Source: Phorcus lineatus | Lineage: Eukaryota; Mollusca; Gastropoda; Trochida; Trochidae | DNA length: 64,000 nt | Assembly: GCA_921293015.1 (NCBI GenBank) | Contig: OV121091.1 | Coordinates: 32,906,839 to 32,970,838, forward strand | Direction of reading: 5' to 3' | Shown: one piece after another, positions 52,120 through 63,340 of the stretch | Position numbering within the stretch: position 1 is the stretch's first letter | Layout of the letters: each line of letters begins with the position of its first letter | Notes under the pieces: generated by a model | Database searches by the model: none | What the model was told of the DNA's origin: nothing | What the model saw: only the letters and a program-made list of their open reading frames with translations | Position numbers and translations under genes: made by a program

Positions 52120-53240
52120 TATGAAGAAGTTTATGAATACATATTCGTTATCAAAGAGTCACATGAAGAGGCTATGAGGTTACTATTCGTTATCATATGC
52201 ACATGAAGAATCAATGAGGTTACTACTCGTTATCATATGCACATGAAGAATCTATGAGGTTACGATTCGTTATCATATGCACATGAAGAATCTATGAGGT
52301 TACGATTCGTTATTATATGCACATGAAGAATCAATGAGGTTATTATTCGTTATCATATGCTCATGAAGAATCAATGAGGTTATTATTCGTTATCATTTGC
52401 ACATGAAGAATTGATGAGGTTATTATTCGTTATCATATGCACATGAAGAATCAATGAGGTTATTATTCGTTATTATATGCACATGAAGAATCTATGAGGT
52501 TTCTATTCGTTATCATATGCACATGAAGAATCAATGAGGTTATTATTCGTTATCATATGCACATGAAGAATCAATGAGGTTACTACTCGTTATCATATGC
52601 ACATGAAGAATCTATGAGGTTACGATTCGTTATCATATGCACATGAAGAATCTATGAGGTTACGATTCGTTATTATATGCACATGAAGAATCAATGAGGT
52701 TATTATTCGTTATCATATGCTCATGAAGAATCAATGAGGTTATTATTCGTTATCATTTGCACATGAAGAATTGATGAGGTTATTATTCGTTATCATATGC
52801 ACATGAAGAATCAATGAGGTTATTATTCGTTATTATATGCACATGAAGAATCAATGAGGTTTCTATTCGTTATCATATGCACATGAAGAATCAATGAGAT
52901 TATTATTCGTTATCATATGCACATGAAGAATCAATGAGGTTACTACTCGTTATCATATGCACATGAGGAATCTATGAGGTTATTATTCGTTATCATATGC
53001 ACATGAAGAATCAATGAGGTTACGATTCGTTATCATATGCTCATGAAGAATTGATGAGGTTATTATTCGTTATCATATGCACATGAAGAATCAATGAGGT
53101 TATTATTCGTTATCATACGCTCATGAAGAATCAATGAGGTTATTATGCGTTATCATATGCACATGAAGAATCAATGAGGTTACTTCTCGTTATCATATGC
53201 ACATGAAGAATCTATGAGGTTACGATTCGTTATCATATGC
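52120..53240 (+). repeat. 40-bp minisatellite with 360-bp higher-order period
   Basis: About 28 copies of a unit containing ACATGAAGAATCAATGAGG then TTATTCGTTATCATATGC. Variant units recur in order: the TACTACTCG variant at 52,221, 52,581 and 52,941, and the TTCTATTCG variant at 52,501 and 52,861, so nine-unit blocks of 360 bases have been amplified. No coding role; frames are periodic. Confidence 0.97.
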
Positions 53241-53439
53241 ACTACGTAAGAGGTAGCATGTGCATTTGATAGCGAGAAGTACCTACAAAGAATGTTTCAT
53301 AAGCTTAACGAAAACTACCAACTTCTACTATTCCAATTTATACTATTCCTTGTGTATTTGGTAACTTCATCTAATTCTTCCCGTGCTTTCGATAACGAAC
53401 AGTAACTACATGGATTATTTTCAAATGCATTGATTATGA
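53241..53439. other. Hinge between two opposed minisatellites
   Basis: Diverged sequence lies between the 40-bp and 41-bp arrays. Near 53,389-53,450 it holds degenerate units of the second orientation (CGATAACGAACAGTAAC, then GATTATGAATAGTAATGAC). The orientation switch of the repeat falls in this interval. Confidence 0.7.
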
Positions 53440-54061
53440 ATAGTAATGACATAGACGTTTTAATGTACATTAGATGACGAATAGTAATGACATAGACGTT
53501 TTAATGTACATTAGATGACGAATAGTAATGACATAGACGTTTTAATGTACATTAGATGACGAATAGTAATGACATAGACGTTTTAATGTACTTTAGATGA
53601 CGAATAGTAATGACATAGACGTTTTAATGTACATTAGATGACGAATAGTAATGACATAGACGTTTTAATGTACATTAGATGACGAATAGTAATGACATAG
53701 ACGTTTTAATGTACATTAGATGACGAATAGTAATGACATAGACGTTTTAATGTACATTAGATGACGAATAGTAATGACATAGACGTTTTAATGTACATTA
53801 GATGACGAATAGTAATGACATAGACGTTTTAATGTACATTAGATGACGAATAGTAATGACACAGACGTTTTAATGTACATTAGATGACGAATAGTAATGA
53901 CACAGACGTTTTAATGTACATTAGATGACTAATAGTAATGACACAGACGTTTTAATGTACATTAGATGACGAATAGTAATGACATAGACGTTTTAATGTA
54001 CATTAGATGACGAATAGTAATGACATAGACGTTTTAATGTACTTTTAGATGACGAATAGTA
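53440..54061 (+). repeat. 41-bp minisatellite, about 15 copies
   Basis: Units read GATGACGAATAGTAATGAC then ATAGACGTTTTAATGTAC and ATTA, and are nearly identical along the array (a few carry ACAGACG, or ACTTTAG for ACATTAG). The unit aligns at roughly 70 percent with the reverse complement of the 40-bp unit next door (ATAACGAATAATAACC versus ATGACGAATAGTAATG), so the arrays share an ancestor but run in opposite directions. Confidence 0.95.
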
Positions 54062-54970
54062 ATTACTTATAGTTCTGTGCTGTTGATAAAGAATAGTTAC
54101 TGGATAGAATTATTCATGTTAAATCGAGAACGAGTAGTATTTTCATTGAATTCTCCACGTGCTTTTTATAAAGATTTTATGATACATAGAGGTATGTGTC
54201 TTTTCTTGGCAAGCACCTTGTCTACCTCATCGAATGAGGCAGAAATTATATATGACTTTTCTGCTTCACGAGAAGAGACAAGCATGGTATTTTTCAACAA
54301 AATACAAATTTTCTATTCATTTTATGATTTGCAATTTTATGAAAATTTTGAGTCGGCCCCTTAAGATCCCGTCACCCAACCATCAACATGACGTGTCATT
54401 ACATGTCAGGTCATTGTTATCAATCACTAGTTAAGAAATAAAGTTAGCTCTACCCTAATGCGTTTTTGAAATAAAATATAGTTTTGCCCTGAACTATCAT
54501 AGTTAAACCACGAGGACGGTTGACGCCAAAATGATCTTAATGGGAACCATCCTGATTTTGATAGGCTCGAAACAAAAAATAGTGTTTAAATCGCTCACAT
54601 TATTAATCCAAGAACAGCCTAGGGCCCACTACTGGCTATTTCAAGTATAGAACCCAACCCACTAGTTGAAAACGACATCTAGTTTGTTACAGCTTTGATT
54701 ATTTTAGTTTTGCACTTTAACTTTCTCACTTTTTTAATTTTGAATAATATTTATTTCATTATAAATATCATACTCAAACAAACTGAATTACTTACTGAAG
54801 GGGTTGAACTGTAGTACACTTTATCTGGTAGAGACCGTTGACGTAAACCGCCGTCAAAGTGCAACGGGGCGCCGTGACCTGATGTGATGAATAGCATCTA
54901 AATAGAATTCTTCACGTTCTTTTGATAACGAATAGTAACTAAAATAAATTCGTCATGTTCCTTTGTTTAC
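54062..54970 (+). repeat. Scattered degenerate units of the same minisatellite
   Basis: Isolated units such as GATAAAGAATAGTTAC near 54,087 and TTGATAACGAATAGTAAC near 54,923 match the core of the arrays. Between them nothing is recognised; the open frame at 54,077-54,364 has no domain. Confidence 0.6.
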
Positions 54971-57891
54971 AAATAGCAATTTCTTGGTAATTTTAATTGA
55001 ATAATGGAACCTTTTATGTACCTTACATATAACATACTTTTATTCGAATACGATAGCGTCATATTTATTAGGAAACAGTCACTATATTTAGTTTATTTCG
55101 AGCATTTTCACTCTTAAGACTTACTTTTTATACATCTATCAGATTTTTGTCATGTAGTATAATGTTTCATTATATATTTAGACAATTAAGATTACAGGCA
55201 ATCAGCAATGTAAACAAATTGATTAATTTTCTTAGAGTTCTGCAAAAGCTAGATAAATGATTTCCAAATCATTTGACTTTTAAGGCTTTCAAGCTTTTTA
55301 TGACAAAGACAGTGATCATGCACAAAGCTCATATGTCCTTTAGTAGTTAAGTTGCTAGGGAAACTCCACTCTTCTCATCTGAATGCAAATAAACAGAGAC
55401 GCAATAGAAAATAAGATGTAAATTCAAGCATTTTTTCTGTTTTTCATTGCGAGCACTAGGGTTTGGCTGGGGTGAAAGCTGAAATTACAATTGGACTAAT
55501 ACCTGCAAATGGGCGATCTCGAACAACATCTTTTTTTACAACATATACAATTGACTGAATGGGGAAATCATTTCAACAATAACAAAATCGCGAGTCTTCC
55601 TGTGATGTTCTCGGATCTGGAAAATTTTATCTTTTATAAATATTTTACAATTCTTAAACATCTTTATATCCCATTTAAGAAACATTTCAGGTTAGTTGTG
55701 CAATGTTCTTTTTCATGGGAAATATCATTGCACGTATAGTTGGAACTGCTTTAAAAAATATCTTCGTTTTATCCAAAATATCTCCTATAAATATTATCCA
55801 GAATAGCAAGGTTGCATATAAAGATTCAAGTTGAATGATAGTTCTTTCTTTAAACATACAAACAATGTGAATTTTTTTTATCCTATCATGAGTTATATAT
55901 TTACATGAACAAGATGCAAAATTCACATATAAAATCTTGATCAGTTTCATTAATGGTTTAAAATATATCGATATTGTGAAACATTGAAAGCGTTATCTAC
56001 AGTGCATAAGATAAGTGTAGTGGTCTAAGACTATATCGTTTAATAAATGATTACACTCATTATTTTGCTAAAAAAAACACTCCTTCTTGCATTCCATTAA
56101 AAAGACATTCATGACTAAATTCAATGTTTTCAATAAACACTCACGTAACGTTAGTGGCTTTCGATGATCTTTCTTCTCTATTTGTGAAAGGAGGCCAGTT
56201 GTTATAACTTATTGAGAAAAAATATCTTTTTAGTATAATTTATGCTTATTTTTTTCCTTTTTTTTCAAGATGGTTTTGATTACTTACATAGGTTTAATGT
56301 ATTTAGTTCCCTTGAAATCAGGAGGCTGGTCACTAAAGCCAATTTTCATTTATCAGCATTTAGGTTGAATTAGAGTAGATCTTGAAAGCAATTTTAGCAA
56401 TTGAATGACTTGCTCCGATTCTGTAACAAACAAATCATGTTTTTTGTAATTTGAATCATAGGTAATATTTAGATTTTTTTTACATATCACCTATTGTAGC
56501 CGTTAACACTTCGCATATACGTATTTTATTCTTCGATTTTTCAATCTTCTATTTTAATTTGGGTGAAAAAAAATGAAAATTATCTTTAAAATAGTTAGCT
56601 AAAGAGTTACGATTTCTTTAACTAAGACCAAAGGCCAACGTCAAGTGCACATTGTGTCTGAAATTGAAACAGAAATCATATCTAAATCTATTTACTTAAT
56701 CTAAATATTACAAACAGGACTCACACTTAAATTTAAAAGTGCCTTCAACTTGCTGAGATCAGAAGTCAATTGAAAGGCTGTATTGAAACTGTGAAAGTGT
56801 ATTAATTTTATAATGTATTTCTATGACAGGCAATTTTCTGCCAACATACACATGTATACCCGGTCTCAGCGGGAAACTGAATCTTATCTTGGTTGAAGGA
56901 TGTCATATATATATTGTGTACATTATATATTTTTTCCACTTTCTCAACCTCTACAGCTGTATATGTGTCAATACCACACGTTGTCAAATTGTATTGCTTA
57001 ATGTCAATGTATGATGTATAATATGATGATTAGAAAAATAGAGAATATTATACGATATGAAAAGAATAATCGACAAACGGTGTTATCTACAAATATGATT
57101 TCACATTTCTTTCCATCCTTGCTCAGGGGATTCAAAAGTTTTACGTAAAGTCCAGATTTGTCTAAACTCACATCTAGCCATTAAACTGCAACATGACCTA
57201 AATTTTGTGATCATTCCACGTAACTTACATGTTAAAAATGAATTCACGTGAAAAATCATAATTGGTGTAATATCCGACACATGTATGTAAAAGAAAAGCA
57301 CAATTAAAATGGAAGTTTTGTTCTTCACAAGGTAGGCTGGCACGCAAACGTCACCATACCAAGATGTTAACCAACAGCTACTATTGATGGCAAGCTTTGA
57401 ACATGTCGCAGTAACATGGTTCCTCTGGCGTCGAGTCTTTTATCTGGTAAGGGTCTTAACATGGTTACCAGCAAATTTGAAACGAAATCCAATCTATTCT
57501 GTCACCTTTTGCCAGTTGGAGTATGAAGGAATCCTCTCGGGGGTTAAATTAGGTTTTTACTCAACTGCATTGTTGCGTGTCTCAGGTAATGTACATTTAC
57601 AAGGCACTGGTGGATATGTACAGAGAGGCAGTGGGTTTTAGAATAGCTGCTTTAATAATCCCTATTGCCGTCAAAGAACGTGTACTAGTTTGAAGCCAAC
57701 TCGAAACCGTTCATTTGATATAGATAATTGAGTAGTGGAAAATGATTAGTTTGATATTACCGATTTAGTTTTACTAAAGTTTGTAAAACAATTTTGATCA
57801 CTGGAAACCCTTTAAGTTCACCTTTCCAAATATGTACGTGTTTACGAACAATTGAGGGTCCGCTGCTGCATGGCCAGGACTTTGTTTATGC
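54971..57891. other. No recognisable gene
   Basis: AT-rich, without supported coding region. The 85-codon frame at 57,384-57,641 has no recognisable domain. Confidence 0.4.
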
Positions 57892-58219
57892 TGAAAGGGG
57901 CAGTAGCACGTTTTAAGATACATACAATGATCTCTAGAAAACAAAAATAAATTTTTCCAATTTCAAGACAATTTTGTAAATCAGTTTTTAAAAGGAATGT
58001 ACTATGGTCGGTTAAGCTGTACGAATCCATTTCTCTACATCAAATGATTGAAAGGAGTTCAAAATGGTTACCACTGGTTTTTGTTTGATACTTGATTATT
58101 TCCTATAAGACTACTTATGAATGGGTTGAGTAATTAGATGTACTTTGGCATTAACTAATGTTTACTGGGGAAAATGTGAAGGGATACACCTTATAAAAAA
58201 CGTGCTACTGCCCCTTTCA
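57892..58219. mobile_element. MITE, 328 bp, 23-base perfect inverted ends
   Basis: The ends TGAAAGGGGCAGTAGCACG followed by TTTT (57,892-57,914) are exactly complemented at 58,197-58,219. There is no coding capacity. The ends and part of the interior match the elements at 32.5 and 38.8 kb, making this the best-kept member of a small family in the window. Confidence 0.9.
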
Positions 58220-59795
58220 ACTTATTCTATGTCGATAGCAAACCGAGTTTGTGAATCAAAACTTGAAATGAGGTGAACGAATGATAAACACATATATGAT
58301 AACTTCCAGATAGATATTTGCGAACATGTTATTTTATTTAATTCATTAGTAAACCTACAACATTTCCCAAAAGTGCAATCACTCCCTACTTAAGTCATAC
58401 AGATAATGAGTACATTACCTTTCCGTTTGAGTCTGAAGCGAAAACGACGTTAAAGTGATCACAATGAATCAACCTACACCATCAAGGCTCTGATCATGAT
58501 TAAACCCATTGTTAGTCAAACTCGTCCCTTATGTCCAGGTAAGCAAGTGCAGATTGTACCCATTAATGTTTAACGAATCATTGTTATGAACTTTGGCAAC
58601 GATAAAGTTGATTTAAACAAAGCCTTCTAACGTGACTTTGGGCCTTGATCGTTGGACCTATCGTTAGTATGAATTAATGATTATCTTTTGAATATTTTCA
58701 CAATCGATGGGATAGGTAATGTCATTATGGATATATTAGTTTTACGGTTCCATTCATGAATCTGTTATGAATGCAGTTATTTACAGAACTTTATGGATAA
58801 TGAATCAATAAATCTATATTAAGGTACAAGGGTTCCGCAGGGAGTTGAGGTGTTGAAATACCTGGTTTAAAGGCTTGTCATCATCATGTTGCAAAGGTCT
58901 GATATAAACCCTTTACAATTTTTAGTAACGAATTTTCAATGTTTCAATCGCATATATTTTATCTCCAAGTATTGCGTTTCAGTAACTGTCACACTGAATT
59001 GGTATAACATAACTGATGTTGTTTTTAAGAACAGAAATAAGTCCTTTAGTTAGACTCTAACGTTGAACATACACATATTCACCATAACACTTTATTGATA
59101 ACAATTTTGGCAAAATGTCGACGCTAGATCTTGGTTGAAACTTTACCCCCTATTCTATGTAGGATGATACTGCTGATGGTCAAAGTTCAACATATCAACA
59201 TGAAATACATCCTCCTTATGAGTCCTCGTTACTGATAACTTCTTCTGTCCAGACGGTTTGCTTTATGATTCAGCCTTTGATAAGTTCAAAATCCAAATTT
59301 ACTCTATCAAGTCTTAATGATGCATTGTTAAAATTGACAAAATAACTCATTACTCACTTTATCATAATATTAGGTTGCCATCGTCTGTACACGCCTCACT
59401 TCAAGACACTCTACCAATTATACCGTATTGACATCGATACTCAATGAGGGTTGATGCTTAAAATCTTACTTAAATGTCATTATCTCTCAGCAGAGGTCTC
59501 TTCTTCTCAAATCATTCAATGTCAACTATGATCTTATACTAAATTGTCTTTTTCAACCTATTGAAAATCCTGATAGACAGCAAATAGAAGCCATTGCAAT
59601 CAGATATGTATATTGAGCTGAACATTATAATTGTTCCCGTAACAATCGGGAGACTAGAGTTGCTTCACATGTGGGAGACGCACTTATTTCTATTTCTTAA
59701 AATACTTTTAACCTTTAGTAATTTATCATTACAATACATTATTTATCTAATGTCCTTTTAATGCAAAAGAACGACATTATATACATTATATAAAC
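58220..59795. other. No recognisable gene
   Basis: No supported coding region or repeats. Confidence 0.4.
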
Positions 59796-61294
59796 TCTTC
59801 AAAAAAAGAAACTTGACATTCGTGCGAAATTGATTTTTCGAAACGGGTCAATTTTTTTCATGATACATACCTGTAATTTAAAGAAAGGCTTGCTCAAAAG
59901 TGTAAATCTACCAAAAACAATGGCCCAAAAAGTTTACGTTGTGTTCAGGGAAGAAAACGAGCGAATCGTCCAAATGCATTTTCTGCCAAAGCACGTGCAG
60001 CATGGGATCATGAAGGTTTACAAGCAGACACGTTTGCTTTAGGGGTATAAAAAGCCATATCAGCTGCTGTTCCTTCAGACTACACAACATCGGTACAGCG
60101 ACCTGAAGAATGCCAAGACTGAACAGAGCGCAACGCAACAACGCTATTGGCAGACTGCAAGCAGGAGCGACGCAGCGAGATGTTGCAACACACTTTGGCG
60201 TGTCCAGACAGACCATCTCTTCATTATGGACCCGTTTCAACACCCGAAACAGCGTTGATGATAGGCCAAGGTCAGGCAGACCAAGGGTGACTACTCGGGC
60301 CCAAGATCGGTACATCCGACTGCTCCACCTTCGGGAACGCACCAGGACAGCAACGTCAACAACAACGCAGATACCAGGCCTGCGTCGAATTTCCGACAAA
60401 ACGGTACGCAACAATCTGAGAGAGGCTGGACTTTTTCCACGACGACCGGTTCGACGTCCCGTTTTAACGCAACGTCATCTGGCGGAACGTCTCCAGTGGT
60501 GTCAACAGAGGATGAGATGGGCACGTGCAAGGTGGAGAACCGTTCTCTTCACTGATGGGTCCCGTTTTCTGCTTCGACGAGCACGTGTATACCGACGTCA
60601 TGTAGAACGTTATGCTGCCAACTGTGTTCAGGAGGTTGTCCCATTTGGAGGTGGGAGTGTCATGGGGTGGGCCGGGATTCGTCACGGTGTTAGGACACCC
60701 CTTGTGCATGTTGTGGGTAACCTCACAGGAGTACGGTATAGGGACTTGATCCTACAGCCTTACGTTATTCCTCACGTCAACGTTCATGGTGGTCTCTTTC
60801 AGCAGGACAATGCTCGACCACATGTTGCACGTGTTTGTCAAGACTTTTTACAGCGTAACAATGTCCAGACATTGCCATGGCCAGCCAGGTCACCAGATTT
60901 GTCACCAATTGAGCATCTCTGGGACGAACTGGATCGACGCGTGCGCAGTAGGAATCCACCACCCCAATCACTTCCAGGACTTCTTGCAGCACTTCAGCAC
61001 GAATGGCAGATCATTCCACAGGCTGTGATTGACAACTTGATTGCATCCATGGGTCGTCGGTGCCAAGCAATAATCAATGCCAATGGTGGCCATACCCGAT
61101 ACTAACATTTGTGCACCCCTGTGATGTTGAAACACTTGTGCACCTGTGCATTTCAAGATCATGCTTATTCTGAATAAAATTTACTGAACAGAGATCTTCA
61201 AACAGCGTTTTAGTTTTCATTTCAATGTTTAACTTACATCTGTGGTCTTTATATTGAACTTTGAAAGTCAGTGTCAAGTTTCTTTTTTTGAAGA
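59796..61294 (+). mobile_element. Complete Tc1-type transposon, about 1.5 kb
   Basis: Perfect 23-base inverted ends beginning TCTTCAAAAAAAGAAACTTG lie at 59,796-59,818 and 61,272-61,294. TA-rich flanks (ATATAAAC at the left, AATATATATA at the right) fit the TA target preference of the family. One open transposase gene fills most of the interior. The identical ends and unbroken frame make it the youngest transposon here. Confidence 0.93.
60110..61105 (+). CDS. Tc1/mariner transposase, open frame of 331 codons
   Basis: The protein cuts and pastes its own element in the nucleus by a DDE reaction. The N-terminal half holds helix-turn-helix segments (about 10-45, including RDVATHFGVSRQTIS) and the GRPR linker at 56-59. 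The catalytic residues are readable as D149 (FTDGSRF), D233 (QQDNARPH) and E268 (SPDLSPIEHLWD), with 34 residues between the last two, the DD34E signature of Tc1. Two oddities: the first block reads TDGSRF where the family usually has TDESRF, and the stretch after it (LLRRARVYRR) seems four or five residues shorter than usual, so the enzyme may be weak or dead despite the open frame. The length is close to the family norm of about 340. The start is the first Met after an upstream stop. Confidence 0.95.
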   Translation: MPRLNRAQRNNAIGRLQAGATQRDVATHFGVSRQTISSLWTRFNTRNSVDDRPRSGRPRVTTRAQDRYIRLLHLRERTRTATSTTTQIPGLRRISDKTVRNNLREAGLFPRRPVRRPVLTQRHLAERLQWCQQRMRWARARWRTVLFTDGSRFLLRRARVYRRHVERYAANCVQEVVPFGGGSVMGWAGIRHGVRTPLVHVVGNLTGVRYRDLILQPYVIPHVNVHGGLFQQDNARPHVARVCQDFLQRNNVQTLPWPARSPDLSPIEHLWDELDRRVRSRNPPPQSLPGLLAALQHEWQIIPQAVIDNLIASMGRRCQAIINANGGHTRY

Positions 61295-62640
61295 ATATAT
61301 ATATATTAAATGTATGCACAAGTCTCTCGAATCTAATCGAATGGGACATGTAGTTATTTATATAAAAAAAAAACAACATTTTTTATGAAATGTTGCTGTA
61401 TATACTTGGTGAGCCTTTGATAAGCAATCTGTCTGTCTGCCTGCCTACAGTAAATGATTCACTCGATAAAAGCAAGATGATTCAATTGAATAGAAATAAG
61501 GACAGTGTTCGCGTTGAAATGTTTTACCTGTATAGGAGCTTTGCGAAATGAGAGAATATGCATGTAGCGCAATTGTTAGAATTCCTAGTTGGCGAAAATG
61601 GGTTCTGTCAGGAGAGAAATACTAACGTAGCCATTAGACTTTTGGTCCCACTTGAAAACAATGAAAATAGATAGAATAAAAATTTGGAAACTCTTTGACT
61701 TAATTTTACAAATATTTCGATTTGATCATTGTGTTGTTTGAAGCATAAACTTCCCAGGGCTTGTTCGGTTCCCACAGTTTATCCCTTTAATGGTAGCAAA
61801 CAAATGGTAACAATAGAACCATTTATCAACAAGAATGATCTTATGTGGAAAGCAGTCGACTTCAATGCCTATCAATGCACAAAACAAACATATTTTAATG
61901 ACAATTGTCCTTTAATATCTCATAATAGTTTGTAGTGTGTTACATTACACTTTACTGCAGTGTATCGATTGCAATGCAATGATTTTGTTGTATGTTATTT
62001 GATATTATTGATTACATGTATTTTCTTTTATCGTAATGTACACATGATTTAGTTATTTTCATACACAGCATGTTGCTAGAATTGACAATATGTATCAATT
62101 TTGTAGCCTGATGTTTTCGAAATTATATATAACTTGACTTTACTACAATTAAATTCCTAACGACCGCTCAAACCAACCAAACATATCCGTTTTGGTAACT
62201 ATACATAAGTTTCTAGATAAGGCATTATTAACTCTTAAAAAGAGAAGACGGCAAACAGCTCTAGCGCAAAACAAAACAGGCAGGCAGCAGACATATGACT
62301 ATATACCAATGTGATTATAACTCGTTATGTGTACAGGTTGTACAGCCATCAGTATTGTGGAACTATGAATAAATAAGAAAAATATAAAGATAACTAGATA
62401 TGTATTTGCGGCACACCGCAACAGCAGAGCAGTCCCGAAACTAAGTATTCAGCCCTCCCATGTTCCGCCTTCTTCACAGAAACAATAAAATTGACATTTG
62501 TTTTCTAAATATATCACAAAAGACAACGTGGCATTAAAGTCAAGAGATCGCAATTACAACTAGTAATATTTTGATGTCATGACTTCATTGGGATGATTTC
62601 CCACAATTCTGAACATTTTAGTGATTTCTGAACGTGGTAC
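61295..62640. other. No recognisable gene
   Basis: A short CTGTCTGCCTGCCTAC tract occurs near 61,430. Nothing else is recognised. Confidence 0.4.
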
Positions 62641-62940
62641 TTTAAACTTTGACCTTGAATGTGAACATGTCCAAAGAATTCTCAGGTGTATAATCAATAA
62701 ATGATTAATCTAAGATCTTAGAAAGATATTTCTGATTTTAAATTTGCACTTAGTATAGCCTTATCTCGTGACCTTAACCTGTGACATTCAAAGTCACTCA
62801 ATCTATGACTTTCCATTGGGTATAACAACCATGTAATGATTAAAAGTGTTAATAGTTTTTAAAAAAAAAACATTTTCGTGAAACCATTCTGAAGTCATTA
62901 TCTAACTGTGACCTTGACCTTTGACCGATTGTAGCGAAAA
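62641..62940 (+). repeat. Dispersed repeat with GTGACCTTGACCTTTGACC motif
   Basis: GTGACCTTGACCTTTGACC stands at 62,908-62,926, with related phrases upstream (TTTGACCTTGAATGTGAAC near 62,649 and CGTGACCTTAACCTGTGAC near 62,767). Its complement contains GGTCAAAGGTCA, a direct repeat of the nuclear-receptor half-site with one-base spacing. I know such motifs as frequent in mollusc repeats; whether it binds anything here is unknown. Confidence 0.55.
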
Positions 62941-63214
62941 CCTTTTAAAGTGTTTGTTCTTTTCCAAACTCGTACTAAGGTAATCTACCATATAAGTTAT
63001 TTGACAAATATGTACGTATTACGGTAGTAAAGTCAATGAAAAAAACAAGAAGTATGTTATGCAACAAGTAATAAATCGGTATGAACTATGATATCAGAAA
63101 TATTCAAATTTTGTTTACAGCCGGGAAAATAAAAAGGGCAGCCGCTAAGGTTAATCGCTTAAGTTTCATGATTGCTTTGATAAAAAAATTCATCTTTTGA
63201 TCCGATTTCAGGGA

Positions 63215-63340
63215 TTAAAGCGGTAGTTGCGCGGGTTTTTTTAGATAAATAAAGTGATCTCACGAAACGTATATATGTATATATACAATGTCTTGAAATG
63301 GCCAATTTGAGCCCGAAAATGCGTGCTATCGTGCCTTTAA
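63215..63340. mobile_element. Possible very short TTAA-type MITE
   Basis: TTAAAGCGGTAGTTGCGCGG at the left and, as complement, TTAAAGGCACGATAGCACGC at the right agree at roughly 60 percent and both begin with TTAA. The pattern resembles the GTAGCACG family. Weak evidence. Confidence 0.35.

Noticed and set aside
52120-54061. CRISPR-like array of short repeats
   Set aside because: Units are contiguous tandem repeats without unique spacers, in a eukaryotic genome.
59908-60414. 168-codon minus-strand frame
   Set aside because: It is the antisense shadow of the Tc1 element and its transposase.
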